This document shows, piece by piece, positions 1 through 8,452 of a stretch of 64,000 nucleotides of DNA. Origin of the DNA: Yeosuana aquiaggeris (GTDB taxonomy: Bacteria > Bacteroidota > Bacteroidia > Flavobacteriales > Flavobacteriaceae); assembly GCF_044003965.1 (NCBI RefSeq), contig NZ_JBAWKC010000003.1:310001-374000 (forward strand). Reading direction: 5' to 3'. Both the position numbers and the translations under genes were made by a program. The stretch's first letter is position 1. Each line of letters opens with the position of its first letter. The notes under the pieces are model-generated. The model was given only the letters and a program-made list of their open reading frames with translations, was not told the origin of the DNA and ran no database searches.

Positions 1-782
1 CAAATTTATTTTTTGAAAATTCTACCAGAACAAAATTATCATTTGAATTAGCCGAAAAACGCTTATCTGCAGATGTGATTAATTTTTCATCAGCACAATC
101 TTCTGTAAAAAAGGGAGAAACCCTAATTGATACCGTTAATAATATCTTATCAATGAAAGTTGATATGGTGGTCATGAGACATCCAAACCCTGGAGCAGGA
201 GTCTTCTTATCAAAGAATGTAAACGCAAGTATTGTAAATGCTGGAGATGGTGCGCATGAACATCCTACTCAGGCTTTATTAGATTCTTATTCTATCAGAG
301 AAAAACATGGAGAGGTAAAAGGTAAAAATATTGTCATTGTTGGAGATATTTTGCACAGTAGAGTGGCCTTATCAAATATTTTTGCTTTACAACTTCAAGG
401 TGCTCATGTGATGGTTTGCGGCCCTAAAACATTAATTCCTAAATACATTGATAAATTAGGAGTTAAAGTTGAAACTGATTTACGGAAAGCCTTAAACTGG
501 TGTGATGTAGCCAATATGTTACGTGTTCAAAATGAGCGTATGGATATTAGTTATTTTCCTTCAACACGTGAATATACACAGCAATTTGGCGTTAATAAAG
601 AATTATTAGATTCTTTAGATAAAGAAATAACCATCATGCATCCAGGTCCCATTAATAGAGGTGTTGAAATAACTAGTGATGTAGCTGATTCGAAGCAGTC
701 CATTATTTTGGAACAGGTTCAAAATGGTGTTGCTATCAGAATGGCTGTAATATATTTATTAGCCTCAAAAATTAAACATTAA
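1..782 (+). CDS. pyrB: Aspartate carbamoyltransferase catalytic subunit (5' end outside window)
   Basis: This enzyme condenses carbamoyl phosphate with aspartate, the committed step of pyrimidine synthesis, in the cytoplasm. The reading frame is open from the first bases of the window (codons start at base 3), so the N-terminus lies upstream; the internal ATG at 75 is not the real start. The carbamoyl-phosphate-binding STRT motif is encoded near bases 24-35. Downstream come the HPTQALLD motif (carbamoyl phosphate site) and HPGPINRGVE (aspartate side). The catalytic-chain C-terminal half is complete. The stop is followed after one base by the next ATG, so it heads a tight operon with the STAS-like gene and rnz. 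The family assignment is secure; only the missing start limits it. Confidence 0.96.
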   Translation, partial: NLFFENSTRTKLSFELAEKRLSADVINFSSAQSSVKKGETLIDTVNNILSMKVDMVVMRHPNPGAGVFLSKNVNASIVNAGDGAHEHPTQALLDSYSIREKHGEVKGKNIVIVGDILHSRVALSNIFALQLQGAHVMVCGPKTLIPKYIDKLGVKVETDLRKALNWCDVANMLRVQNERMDISYFPSTREYTQQFGVNKELLDSLDKEITIMHPGPINRGVEITSDVADSKQSIILEQVQNGVAIRMAVIYLLASKIKH

Positions 783-783
783 T

Positions 784-1116
784 ATGATTTTAGATCAAGA
801 CGGAAATATTTCTATAATTACCCAAGAGAAAGCCACTATAGTAGAACTTATAAAAAAAATCCAAGACAGTCACTCGAAAATAAAAAACGATAATGTAATT
901 GTCAACCTATCTAGTTTGAACAAACTGAATATAGAGGATATCCTTGAGTTTTCAGAGATTTCATCTGCACATAAAAAATCTAAGCTTTCTTTTGTAATTG
1001 TTACTGATCAAGTTGATATAGATAAAACTCCTGATGAGATAGTTGTAGTGCCCACTTTACAAGAGGCTTATGATATTATCGAAATGGAAGAGATAGAAAG
1101 GGATTTAGGGTTTTAA
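784..1116 (+). CDS. Small STAS-like protein, function unknown
   Basis: A 110-residue soluble protein with no signal peptide or membrane segment. A central stretch (about residues 36-58, including NVIVNLSSL and NIEDILEFSE) and a following beta strand (about 69-75) give the alternating pattern of a STAS/anti-sigma-antagonist-like fold. I see no clear phosphorylatable Ser in the usual place, so a role in partner switching is unproven. The gene sits one base after the pyrB stop and one base before rnz, so the three are co-transcribed and perhaps translationally coupled. It may be an accessory to RNase Z, but that is inference from position only. Confidence 0.7.
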   Translation: MILDQDGNISIITQEKATIVELIKKIQDSHSKIKNDNVIVNLSSLNKLNIEDILEFSEISSAHKKSKLSFVIVTDQVDIDKTPDEIVVVPTLQEAYDIIEMEEIERDLGF

Positions 1117-1117
1117 T

Positions 1118-2026
1118 ATGAAGTTAACTATTTTAGGTTGCTATAGTGCAACCCCAAGAGCTTTGACAAATACCACTTCGCAAGTTCTGGAAATTAATAA
1201 TCATATGTTTTTAATTGATTGTGGTGAAGGAACTCAAGTTCAGCTCAGAAAACATAAAATAAAATTCAATAGAATTAAGCATATTTTTATTTCACACTTA
1301 CATGGTGATCATTTTTTTGGGTTAGCTGGTTTAATTTCGACATTCAGACTCTTAACACGAGAAGCAGATCTTCATATTTATGGTCCTAAAGGCATCAAAG
1401 AAGTCATTACACTTCAAATGAAATTAGCAGATTCATGGACCAACTATAAGCTTATTTTTCATGAATTGGTTTCTGATAAATCTGAATTAATTTATGAAGA
1501 TGAAGAAGTTGAAGTTTATACTATACCCTTAACACATCGCGTATATACGAATGGTTTTTTATTTAAAGAAAAAGAAGGAGAACGAAAATTAGATGTTCAG
1601 GCTGCAGAAGAAAGTCATATTGATGTTGCTTATTATAGAAAACTGAAGCAAGGCTTTGATGTGGAAAATGAGGAAGGAACTATTATAAAAAATGAAAGTG
1701 TCACTTTTTCACCTCCAAAACCTAAAAGTTATGCTTTTTGTAGTGATACAGCATATAATGAAAGCATAGTTCCTATAATTAAGGGTGTTGATGTTCTCTA
1801 TCATGAATCTACCTTTTTAGAAAAACATGAGAGCCTGGCAGAGCCAACCAAGCATAGCACCGCTAAACAAGCCGCAAATATTGCTAAAATGGCCAATGTA
1901 GGCGCACTCATTTTGGGTCATTATTCCACACGATATGACGATTTAAATGATTTTAAATTAGAAGCTCAAACGGTTTTTGAAAATGTTCATTTAGCTGAAG
2001 ATGGTAAATTTTTTGAATTTGATTAA
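1118..2026 (+). CDS. rnz: Ribonuclease Z
   Basis: A metallo-beta-lactamase-fold endonuclease that matures tRNA 3' ends. The 302-residue length fits the short bacterial form. The zinc-binding HLHGDH motif is at residues 60-65, preceded by the strand FLIDCGEGTQ (31-40) typical of RNase Z. Later metal ligands are visible in AFCSDTAYN and in the C-terminal LGHYSTRY stretch. It is the last gene of the pyrB operon, starting one base after the previous stop. Although RNase Z usually handles tRNAs lacking encoded CCA, the substrate range in this organism cannot be read from the sequence. Confidence 0.95.
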   Translation: MKLTILGCYSATPRALTNTTSQVLEINNHMFLIDCGEGTQVQLRKHKIKFNRIKHIFISHLHGDHFFGLAGLISTFRLLTREADLHIYGPKGIKEVITLQMKLADSWTNYKLIFHELVSDKSELIYEDEEVEVYTIPLTHRVYTNGFLFKEKEGERKLDVQAAEESHIDVAYYRKLKQGFDVENEEGTIIKNESVTFSPPKPKSYAFCSDTAYNESIVPIIKGVDVLYHESTFLEKHESLAEPTKHSTAKQAANIAKMANVGALILGHYSTRYDDLNDFKLEAQTVFENVHLAEDGKFFEFD

Positions 2027-2134
2027 AAACTTATAAAGATTGTTCGTTTGCTGTTAGCAGCATATAAATTAAAGTTTTTAAAATAATAATAGTAGTTATT
2101 ATTAACGAGTAGACTCCACAAATAGCATTTTATG

Positions 2135-2142
2135 TAAATTTG
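2135..2142 (+). promoter_or_regulatory. Candidate -7 promoter element for pdxH
   Basis: TAAATTTG matches the Bacteroidota -7 consensus TAnnTTTG and lies 38 bases before the pdxH start codon. No TTG is found at the expected -33 distance, so this is a partial match. Confidence 0.4.
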
Positions 2143-2180
2143 AAAAAGATATTATTAAATTTATTTAATTAGACTTTAGT

Positions 2181-2828
2181 ATGGATAAAGATTTAGGCAA
2201 TTATAGAAAATCATACGAAAAAAAACAACTCATTGAAAGTAATATAGGTGATAATCCTATGGAATTATTTCAAAAGTGGTTTTATGAAGTGGATTCCAAT
2301 TTTGAAATTGATGAAACAAATGCTATGACACTTTCTACAATAGGTTTAGATGGTTATCCAAAGAACAGGGTAGTGTTGCTGAAAAGATATACTTTTGAAG
2401 GTTTTATTTTTTATACCAATTATGAAAGTGAGAAAGGAAAGGCGATTGAGCAGAACCCTAATGTCTGTATTTCGTTTTTTTGGCATGCTGCAGAACGTCA
2501 AATAATTATTAAAGGAAGCGCTGAAAGAATTGCAGAGAATTTAAGTGATGGCTATTTTGAATCCCGTCCAAGAGGAAGTCAATTAGGCGCTGTTGTTTCA
2601 AGACAAAGCGACATTATAGCAAACAGAGAATTTTTAGAGAGTAAACTATCCGAACTTGAATTGCAGTATCAAGGAAAGGAAATTCCAAGACCGCCTTTTT
2701 GGGGTGGTTACATTGTTAAACCTGTTGAATTCGAGTTTTGGCAGGGAAGACCCAATCGATTACATGATAGAATTAGATTTTTACTTCAAGATGATTATTC
2801 ATGGAAAGTAGATCGATTATCCCCATAA
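2181..2828 (+). CDS. pdxH: Pyridoxamine 5'-phosphate oxidase
   Basis: An FMN-dependent cytoplasmic enzyme that oxidises pyridoxamine or pyridoxine 5'-phosphate to pyridoxal 5'-phosphate (PLP). The 215-residue length is standard. Family motifs include PKNRVVLLK (FMN site), RPRGSQLGAVVSRQS in the middle, and the C-terminal signature FEFWQGRPNRLHDRI followed by the terminal RLSP. The ATG at 2181 gives the conserved N-terminal helix. The gene stands alone between rnz and a lipoprotein gene. Several PLP enzymes (threonine aldolase, a cysteine-synthase-like enzyme, an oxoamine synthase) occur in this window, but nothing links them by operon. Confidence 0.96.
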   Translation: MDKDLGNYRKSYEKKQLIESNIGDNPMELFQKWFYEVDSNFEIDETNAMTLSTIGLDGYPKNRVVLLKRYTFEGFIFYTNYESEKGKAIEQNPNVCISFFWHAAERQIIIKGSAERIAENLSDGYFESRPRGSQLGAVVSRQSDIIANREFLESKLSELELQYQGKEIPRPPFWGGYIVKPVEFEFWQGRPNRLHDRIRFLLQDDYSWKVDRLSP

Positions 2829-2870
2829 TTGATTTGATGATAATCCTATTTTAATTTTCACAGACGCATT

Positions 2871-2885
2871 TTATCGATAAAAAAC
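2871..2885 (+). promoter_or_regulatory. Shared upstream element, copy 1
   Basis: TTATCGATAAAAAAC contains the perfect palindrome TTATCGATAA and lies about 110 bases before the CAP-domain lipoprotein gene. The identical 15 bases recur at 63545-63559, about 120 bases before another lipoprotein gene. A regulator-binding role is inference. Confidence 0.35.
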
Positions 2886-2993
2886 ATATAAATACGACAA
2901 AACGTATGTTTTTAATCGAATTTAACATTTCCTTAACACTTATTTCCTGACTAGAGGTTTAATTTTAAAAAACCAAGTTTAACCTACTTTGTC

Positions 2994-3488
2994 ATGAAAT
3001 TATTAACCAAACTACCGTTATTGGTGTTTTTAGCTGTATTCAGTTTTTCTTGTTCTACAGACAACATCGATGAAAATGCAGAAGCAATGATTCAAGCACT
3101 TGTTGTTCCTGAAACTAAATCTATAGAAATAGAAATCTTAGCATTAATTAATAATCATAGATTAAGTATTGGATTAAATCCTATGGAAAATATGGATTTA
3201 ATTAAATCTCAGGCCTATTCACATACGGAACATATGGTTATTGAAAACGAGGTTTCTCATGATAATTTTTTTGAAAGAAGTAATTTTTTAAAGGCTAATG
3301 CTGGCGCTAAAGTAGTATCAGAAAATGTGGCTTTTGGTTATACTAAGGCCGCATCGGTGGTAGATGCATGGTTAAAGAGCGCCTCGCATAGAGAAAACAT
3401 AGAAGGTGATTTTAGCAATTTTGACGTCTCAGCAGAACAAAATGCAGAAGGCAACTGGTTTTACACGAATATATTTATTAAAAAATGA
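2994..3488 (+). CDS. CAP/SCP-domain lipoprotein
   Basis: A 164-residue secreted lipoprotein. The N-terminus has a hydrophobic signal ending in a lipobox with Cys20. Residues about 45-160 form a CAP (SCP/PR-1, CYP-like) domain: the stretch with SHTEHM and SHDNFFER supplies the conserved His/Glu pocket, followed by SENVAFGY and AWLKSASHRENI, which match CAP signature regions. Bacterial CAP proteins are extracellular or periplasmic, but their biochemical role is rarely known. The gene is monocistronic and ends at a strong bidirectional terminator shared with fumC. It carries the shared TTATCGATAAAAAAC element upstream. Confidence 0.9.
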   Translation: MKLLTKLPLLVFLAVFSFSCSTDNIDENAEAMIQALVVPETKSIEIEILALINNHRLSIGLNPMENMDLIKSQAYSHTEHMVIENEVSHDNFFERSNFLKANAGAKVVSENVAFGYTKAASVVDAWLKSASHRENIEGDFSNFDVSAEQNAEGNWFYTNIFIKK

Positions 3489-3540
3489 TATAGTTAATTG
3501 TAAACGGCATTAATGAAATTAATAGCTCTGATACATTAAC

Positions 3541-3577
3541 AAAAAACCTCGCAATAAATTTGCGAGGTTTTTTTTTA
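3541..3577. terminator. Bidirectional intrinsic terminator
   Basis: The stem CCTCGCA (3547-3553) pairs with TGCGAGG (3561-3567) around a 7-base loop, with an A run before and a T run after. It therefore works in both directions, between the convergent CAP lipoprotein gene and fumC. Confidence 0.9.
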
Positions 3578-3591
3578 TAACTTTAAGAACT

Positions 3592-4989
3592 TTATTTTAA
3601 TCCTCCTACCATATCTTCAGGTTTCACCCAAGCATCATAGTCTTCAGCAGTTACATAACCTAATTTAACAGCTTCTTCTTTTAAAGTAGTTCCATTTTTA
3701 TGCGCTGTATTAGCAATTTCAGCCGCTTTGTAATAACCAATTTTTGTATTAAGTGCCGTAACAAGCATTAATGAATTATTCAAAAGTTTTGTTATAACAT
3801 CATAATTAGGTTCAATACCTACTGCACAATGCTCATCAAAACTCATACAGGCCTCACCAATTAATTGAGCAGATTGTAAAACATTGGCCGCCATTACAGG
3901 TTTAAAAACGTTCAATTCATAATGACCTTGCAAACCACCAACAGAAACAGCCACATCATTTCCTATAACCTGAGCACACACCATAGTTAAGGCTTCACAT
4001 TGTGTAGGATTTACTTTTCCTGGCATTATAGAACTACCTGGTTCATTAGCAGGAATAGAAATTTCACCAATGCCGCTTCGTGGTCCAGAGGCCATCATCC
4101 TGATATCATTGGCGATTTTATTTAGTGATACTGCTAATTGTTTTAAGGCTCCATGAGTTTCTACTAAGGCGTCATGAGCTGCCAGTGCTTCAAATTTATT
4201 AGGAGCTGAAACAAAAGGTAATTCAGTGAATTTAGCAATATATTCAGCAACGCGTTTACTGTAGCCTTTAGGCGTGTTTAAACCGGTTCCTACTGCCGTT
4301 CCACCAAGGGCCAACTCGCTTAAATGTGATAATGTGTTTTCTAAAGCCTTTAATCCATGATCTAACTGTGCTACATAACCAGAAAGTTCTTGTCCTAAAG
4401 TCAAAGGCGTGGCATCCATGAGATGGGTTCTTCCTATTTTAACCACATTTTTAAAAGCTTCAGACTTTTTCTTTAATGTATCTCTTAATTGTTTTACACC
4501 AGGAATGGTTGTTTTAACTACTTTTTTATAAGCCGCAATATGCATTCCTGTTGGAAAAGTATCATTTGATGATTGTGATTTATTGACATCATCATTAGGT
4601 TGAATCACTTTTTCACCTTCACCAACAATTCTCCCGGCCAGTTGTTGTGCTCTATTGGCTATAACTTCATTCACATTCATATTACTTTGTGTGCCTGATC
4701 CGGTTTGCCAAATCACTAACGGAAATTGATCATCATGTTGTCCTTCCAAAATCTCATCGCATACCTGAGCAATTAAATCTCGTTTTTCAATAGGTAAAAC
4801 CCCAAGTTCACAATTAGTAAAAGCCGCCGCTTTTTTAAGATAAGCAAAACCATAAATAATTTCTAAAGGCATGGACGCAGAAGGACCAATTTTAAAATTA
4901 TTTCTTGAACGCTCAGTTTGTGCCCCCCAAAGTTTATCGGCAGGGACTTTTACTTCACCCATAGTATCTTTTTCTATTCTGAATTTCAT
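3592..4989 (-). CDS. fumC: Fumarate hydratase, class II
   Basis: An iron-independent fumarase of the TCA cycle that interconverts fumarate and malate, normally as a homotetramer. The 465-residue length is typical. The class II superfamily signature GSSIMPGKVNP is at residues 318-328 and includes the catalytic Ser loop. The TGSGTQSNMN motif is at 96-105 and GRTHLMDATP holds the catalytic His at about 189. These three regions build the shared active site. The gene is monocistronic, with a candidate -7 box (TAACTTTG on the minus strand, 5016-5023) just upstream. Confidence 0.97.
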   Translation of the reverse strand: MKFRIEKDTMGEVKVPADKLWGAQTERSRNNFKIGPSASMPLEIIYGFAYLKKAAAFTNCELGVLPIEKRDLIAQVCDEILEGQHDDQFPLVIWQTGSGTQSNMNVNEVIANRAQQLAGRIVGEGEKVIQPNDDVNKSQSSNDTFPTGMHIAAYKKVVKTTIPGVKQLRDTLKKKSEAFKNVVKIGRTHLMDATPLTLGQELSGYVAQLDHGLKALENTLSHLSELALGGTAVGTGLNTPKGYSKRVAEYIAKFTELPFVSAPNKFEALAAHDALVETHGALKQLAVSLNKIANDIRMMASGPRSGIGEISIPANEPGSSIMPGKVNPTQCEALTMVCAQVIGNDVAVSVGGLQGHYELNVFKPVMAANVLQSAQLIGEACMSFDEHCAVGIEPNYDVITKLLNNSLMLVTALNTKIGYYKAAEIANTAHKNGTTLKEEAVKLGYVTAEDYDAWVKPEDMVGGLK

Positions 4990-5015
4990 TAGAGTAGTGA
5001 TTAAAAATTGAATTA

Positions 5016-5023
5016 CAAAGTTA
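5016..5023 (-). promoter_or_regulatory. Candidate -7 promoter element for fumC
   Basis: On the minus strand this reads TAACTTTG, a match to TAnnTTTG, about 27 bases before the fumC ATG. No convincing -33 element is visible. Confidence 0.45.
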
Positions 5024-5122
5024 ATAGTTTTCAGAAATTTTATTATGATATATGTTGGTTTTTATTGTTTAATAAGAAGGAATACTTTTGAATAATTATG
5101 TTAATAAATCTTATGTATAGTT

Positions 5123-5153
5123 TTGTATAAATACTTGCTTTACATTATATTTG
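5123..5153 (+). promoter_or_regulatory. Sigma-A type promoter for the small membrane protein gene
   Basis: TTG (5123-5125), a 20-base spacer and TATATTTG (5146-5153) match both elements of the Bacteroidota promoter at the right spacing. The -7 box overlaps a possible TTG start at 5151, which argues for the ATG at 5184 as the true start. Confidence 0.7.
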
Positions 5154-5183
5154 CTTCATATTTTTAAAAAGGCACTTACAATT

Positions 5184-5351
5184 ATGTTTACATTTGAACA
5201 ATATTTAGGATTTTTAGCATTTTTAACCATTTTAACTATCGGTTTTTGGTTAATGATTTTTTTAATAACCTTTGTAATTCCTTATTGGATTGTGGGTTCA
5301 TCAATAGAACGTATTAAAGAAATAAGAGCTGAAAGAAAAGCTAAGGATTAG
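5184..5351 (+). CDS. Small membrane protein, 55 residues
   Basis: A short protein dominated by one long or two closely spaced hydrophobic segments (about residues 6-38), followed by a charged C-terminal tail (ERIKEIRAERKAKD) that probably lies in the cytoplasm and may be helical. I chose the ATG at 5184 because the in-frame TTG at 5151 lies inside a good promoter -7 box. A strong terminator follows immediately, so this is an independent small transcription unit, which supports it being a real gene. No family or function is recognised. Confidence 0.65.
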   Translation: MFTFEQYLGFLAFLTILTIGFWLMIFLITFVIPYWIVGSSIERIKEIRAERKAKD

Positions 5352-5382
5352 AAGTAATTATTTGTATAATATTATTCATATA

Positions 5383-5415
5383 TAAAAAAAAGGAAGCATT
5401 TTGCTTCCTTTTTTA
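5383..5415. terminator. Bidirectional intrinsic terminator
   Basis: GGAAGCA (5392-5398) pairs with TGCTTCC (5402-5408) around three bases, with A8 on one side and T6 on the other. It separates the small membrane protein gene from the convergent outer-membrane receptor gene. Confidence 0.88.
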
Positions 5416-5433
5416 ATTCTTATATTTTTGAGC

Positions 5434-7965
5434 TTAACCTTCCATATCAAAGTCGTCTCCACCATTTCCACGTTGACCATTATCACGATCTCGTTTCTTA
5501 CTCTGGTTAAATCTATAAGTGAAAGACAAGTTAAAACTGCGTTGTCTCCTTTGATATTCACTATAAGATTTAAAAGTAGGTGTAGTGGAAGTTGTTTGGC
5601 GTTTTCTAGTATTAAACAAATCACTAACATTAAAAGCTAAAGAAGCTCTTTCATTAAAAAGATCTTTACTAAATGCTAAATCAGTAGAAAGCATGCCTTT
5701 GTTTTTATTTTGAGCATCTTCACTGGGACCCATATAGAAGATACGTGTTTGCCAGTCTATATTCCCTGGCAAGGTATATTTGCTATTAATTCTAGCAAAC
5801 CAACTTAAGTTGTCTGCATCAAAATTGGTTCCATTATAATCTCCTCTGGTTTTTGATTGAAAGAGATTCAGGTTTCCGTTAACATTCCATTTTTTATTTG
5901 GCCGATACGTAAGTGTAAACTCAAAACCAAAACGGTCGTTTGTAGCTAAATTAATTGGAGAACGTCTTATGACTGGTACTTCTGTACCACCTATTATGAC
6001 AGTTTCACCTGTATCCTCAGTAATAAATGTAAACACATCAGTAGCATGTGTATAATATATAGAAGAGTTTAGCGTGAGTTTTCCAAACTTGTTTAAATAA
6101 CCTAAATCGACTTGATTAGAATAACTAGGATCTATATCGGGGTTTCCTTGGAATAGATTAGTAGCACTACTTCTTGATGGAAAAGGATTAATAAAACGGG
6201 ATCTTGGTCTACTTATCCTTCTATTATATCCAAGAGTAATTGATTGCATTTCGTTAATTTCAAAACCTAAATTTATGGTTGGAAATAATCCTAAATAGTT
6301 CTTTGCCTCATAATCCCCGCTTGTTACTTGATCAATTTTAATTCTTGTTTGCTCCATTCTCAACCCTAAAAGATAAGAAAACTTATTTTTTATCTTACTC
6401 CCAAACTGTGAATATACAGCATTAACATGTTCTGTGTAGATTAAATTATTACTGACATTAGTGTCTAAAATATAATCACCATTCTCTCTAAATTCTAAAG
6501 TATAGTCGGTATCTAATTCATTAAAATTACCTCTATAACCAAACTCCAACTGACTAACATCACCTAATGGCAAAATATAATCTGTTTGAAGTAATACCCT
6601 GTTTTGTTCTTCTAGTGTTTCAACTCTTTCTGCCTCATCCCCATCTTGAGATATGACTGATTTTTCGTCTTCCTTACTATTTTCAATTTGAAAATCAAAT
6701 GTTAGTTTGTGTTCTGAGTTACCGTCAAATTGTTTATCAAAATTTAAAGAATATTGGATTGTTTTATCATCTTCCAATTCAGGATCGAATCTATAGGATT
6801 GATTTAACAGCCCACCATTTTGGTCAAGTTCTATAATTGAATTAGTGGTTTCGCTTTCATTATTACTATCTCTGTAAACTAATGATGTTGTTAAAGAAGC
6901 CGTATCATTGATATACCATTCAACTCCAGTATTAGTGCTGAATCCTTTACTTTTTCTATCAAAATCTCTATATTCATTTAAAAATGTACTTGGGGCGTCA
7001 GCGTTAAAATATTCAGTATTAGTAGTAGATTTACCAGGTGATTCTCTGTAATTGTAACTCGACGTATTGAAAAAATTAAAATTGCCCGTACGGTAATTAA
7101 TATTTCCAGAAGCCCCTGCAGATAAGGGAAACCCAGTATTTAATGTTATTGCACCATTTAAGCCTTGAAGTTTACTTCTTCTGAGTATAATATTCAAAAT
7201 TCCTGCTGTACCTTCGGCATCATAACGAGCAGATGGAGACGTAATAACTTCCACGCGTTCTATTGATTCTGCTGGCAATTGGCGTAAAGCATCAGTTGAA
7301 TTAAGACCTACTAAACCAGACGGTTTGCCATTTATTAGAATGCGAACATTATCATTCCCGCGTAAAGCAACATTTCCTTCTACATCAACAGATACGGATG
7401 GGATATTATCTAAAACATCACTAACCGTTCCACCTCTCACAGTTAAATCTTTACCAACATTATATATTTTTTTATCCAGTTTTAATTCAACCGTAGTTCT
7501 TTCGGAAATTATTTCAACTGCTTTTAATGCTTCTAAGTTGATATCCAAATAAAAATTACCAAGATTTTCATCTTGAGTGAGTATTCTATTCTTAATCGTT
7601 TGCTTTTTATAAGAAATATATTCAATCGTTATGTCATACACACCAGCTTTTACAGAAATTTTAAAGTGGCCTTTGGCATCTGTAATACCACCCGTTTGAA
7701 TTTTATTTTCAAGTCTATCAAAAAAGCTTACTGTAGCATATTCAAGTGGCTCCTTGGTTTCATTGTCAAAAACAGAACCAGTTATAATAACGTCATTAAG
7801 CAAGTTATTTAATGAGTTTTCGGTTTCAGTTTCGTTTGGAGTAGCTGAACTAATTTTAATCAAGTTCTCTGCATTTGGAAATTTAGAATTATCAACTGAT
7901 GATTGAGAATTTACAGAATGAGATAAAAATATGGCAATTAAAGTAATGATGAAATACCTAAACAT
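5434..7965 (-). CDS. Outer-membrane beta-barrel receptor (TonB-dependent receptor-like)
   Basis: An 843-residue outer-membrane protein. Residues 1-20 are a signal peptide. A carboxypeptidase-regulatory-like domain follows at about 57-125 (GSVFDNETKEPLEYATV onwards), then a plug domain at about 160-270 (with NVRILINGKPSG and IERVEVITSPSARYDAEG). The rest is a beta barrel rich in aromatic strand ends, of the OMP_b-brl_3 type. The C-terminal tail is charged and Asp/Gly-rich. It resembles SusC-like and siderophore receptors, but no SusD partner lies next to it, so the substrate is unknown. It is monocistronic with a -7 box (TAATTTTG, minus strand, 7989-7996). Confidence 0.92.
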   Translation of the reverse strand: MFRYFIITLIAIFLSHSVNSQSSVDNSKFPNAENLIKISSATPNETETENSLNNLLNDVIITGSVFDNETKEPLEYATVSFFDRLENKIQTGGITDAKGHFKISVKAGVYDITIEYISYKKQTIKNRILTQDENLGNFYLDINLEALKAVEIISERTTVELKLDKKIYNVGKDLTVRGGTVSDVLDNIPSVSVDVEGNVALRGNDNVRILINGKPSGLVGLNSTDALRQLPAESIERVEVITSPSARYDAEGTAGILNIILRRSKLQGLNGAITLNTGFPLSAGASGNINYRTGNFNFFNTSSYNYRESPGKSTTNTEYFNADAPSTFLNEYRDFDRKSKGFSTNTGVEWYINDTASLTTSLVYRDSNNESETTNSIIELDQNGGLLNQSYRFDPELEDDKTIQYSLNFDKQFDGNSEHKLTFDFQIENSKEDEKSVISQDGDEAERVETLEEQNRVLLQTDYILPLGDVSQLEFGYRGNFNELDTDYTLEFRENGDYILDTNVSNNLIYTEHVNAVYSQFGSKIKNKFSYLLGLRMEQTRIKIDQVTSGDYEAKNYLGLFPTINLGFEINEMQSITLGYNRRISRPRSRFINPFPSRSSATNLFQGNPDIDPSYSNQVDLGYLNKFGKLTLNSSIYYTHATDVFTFITEDTGETVIIGGTEVPVIRRSPINLATNDRFGFEFTLTYRPNKKWNVNGNLNLFQSKTRGDYNGTNFDADNLSWFARINSKYTLPGNIDWQTRIFYMGPSEDAQNKNKGMLSTDLAFSKDLFNERASLAFNVSDLFNTRKRQTTSTTPTFKSYSEYQRRQRSFNLSFTYRFNQSKKRDRDNGQRGNGGDDFDMEG

Positions 7966-7988
7966 TATTAATTTTTAGCTTTAGACTA

Positions 7989-7996
7989 CAAAATTA
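7989..7996 (-). promoter_or_regulatory. Candidate -7 promoter element for the receptor gene
   Basis: TAATTTTG on the minus strand, 24 bases before the receptor start codon, matches TAnnTTTG. No clear -33 TTG is seen. Confidence 0.4.
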
Positions 7997-8080
7997 CCTT
8001 AAAGTTTAAAAGCCAGCGGTTAATTTTATGTTAAAAGAAAAACCAAAAAGATTAAACAAAAAATAATCTTAATTATTTAA

Positions 8081-8422
8081 TTAGAGGATTTCAAGAATTT
8101 TTTCTGTTGGTCTGCCAACAACCCCTCTGTTTTCATTGATCACAATAGGTCTTTCTATTAACTTAGGGTTGTTAAGCAGAATATCTATAATCTCTTCATC
8201 AGATAGCGTTTTGTTTTTAAAATTTTCTTTCCAAATAGTTTCGTTTTTTCTAACAAGCTCAATTGGTCTAATTCCCAACATATCAATAATTTTTTTTAAT
8301 TCTTCAAATGTTGGGACGGTTTCAAGATAATTTATGACTCGATACTCTTTCCCTGAATCTTCCAATAATTTTAATCCTGCTCTAGATTTTCCACATCTGT
8401 TGTTGTGATATATTTTTATCAT
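8081..8422 (-). CDS. ArsC/Spx-family reductase (arsenate reductase-like)
   Basis: A 113-residue thioredoxin-fold protein of the ArsC family. The catalytic Cys10 sits in NNRCGKSR, and the C-terminal RPIVINENRGVVGRP stretch matches the family's second conserved block. Members include glutaredoxin-dependent arsenate reductases and the RNA-polymerase-binding protein Spx. No arsenite exporter or ArsR regulator lies nearby, so arsenic resistance is not supported by context. The gene follows prfB by 30 bases on the same strand and is probably co-transcribed with it. Confidence 0.85.
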   Translation of the reverse strand: MIKIYHNNRCGKSRAGLKLLEDSGKEYRVINYLETVPTFEELKKIIDMLGIRPIELVRKNETIWKENFKNKTLSDEEIIDILLNNPKLIERPIVINENRGVVGRPTEKILEIL

Positions 8423-8452
8423 GATTTTGTTTTTTATTTGTTATTACAAAAA

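Noticed and set aside
75..140. ATG at 75 as the pyrB start
   Set aside because: The frame is open upstream to the window edge and encodes the STRT carbamoyl-phosphate motif before that ATG.
2049..2062. TGCTG/CAGCA hairpin after rnz
   Set aside because: The stem is only five pairs and no T tract follows, so it is not a convincing terminator.
5151..5183. TTG at 5151 as start of the small membrane protein
   Set aside because: It is part of a well-spaced -7 promoter box (TATATTTG), so it would not be in the transcript.
5376..5640. Short frames on both strands over the end of the receptor gene
   Set aside because: They lie in other frames of the receptor C-terminus and the terminator, with no sequence character of their own.
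8081..8422. Arsenic-resistance operon
   Set aside because: Only the ArsC-like gene is present, without exporter or ArsR, and the family has other roles.
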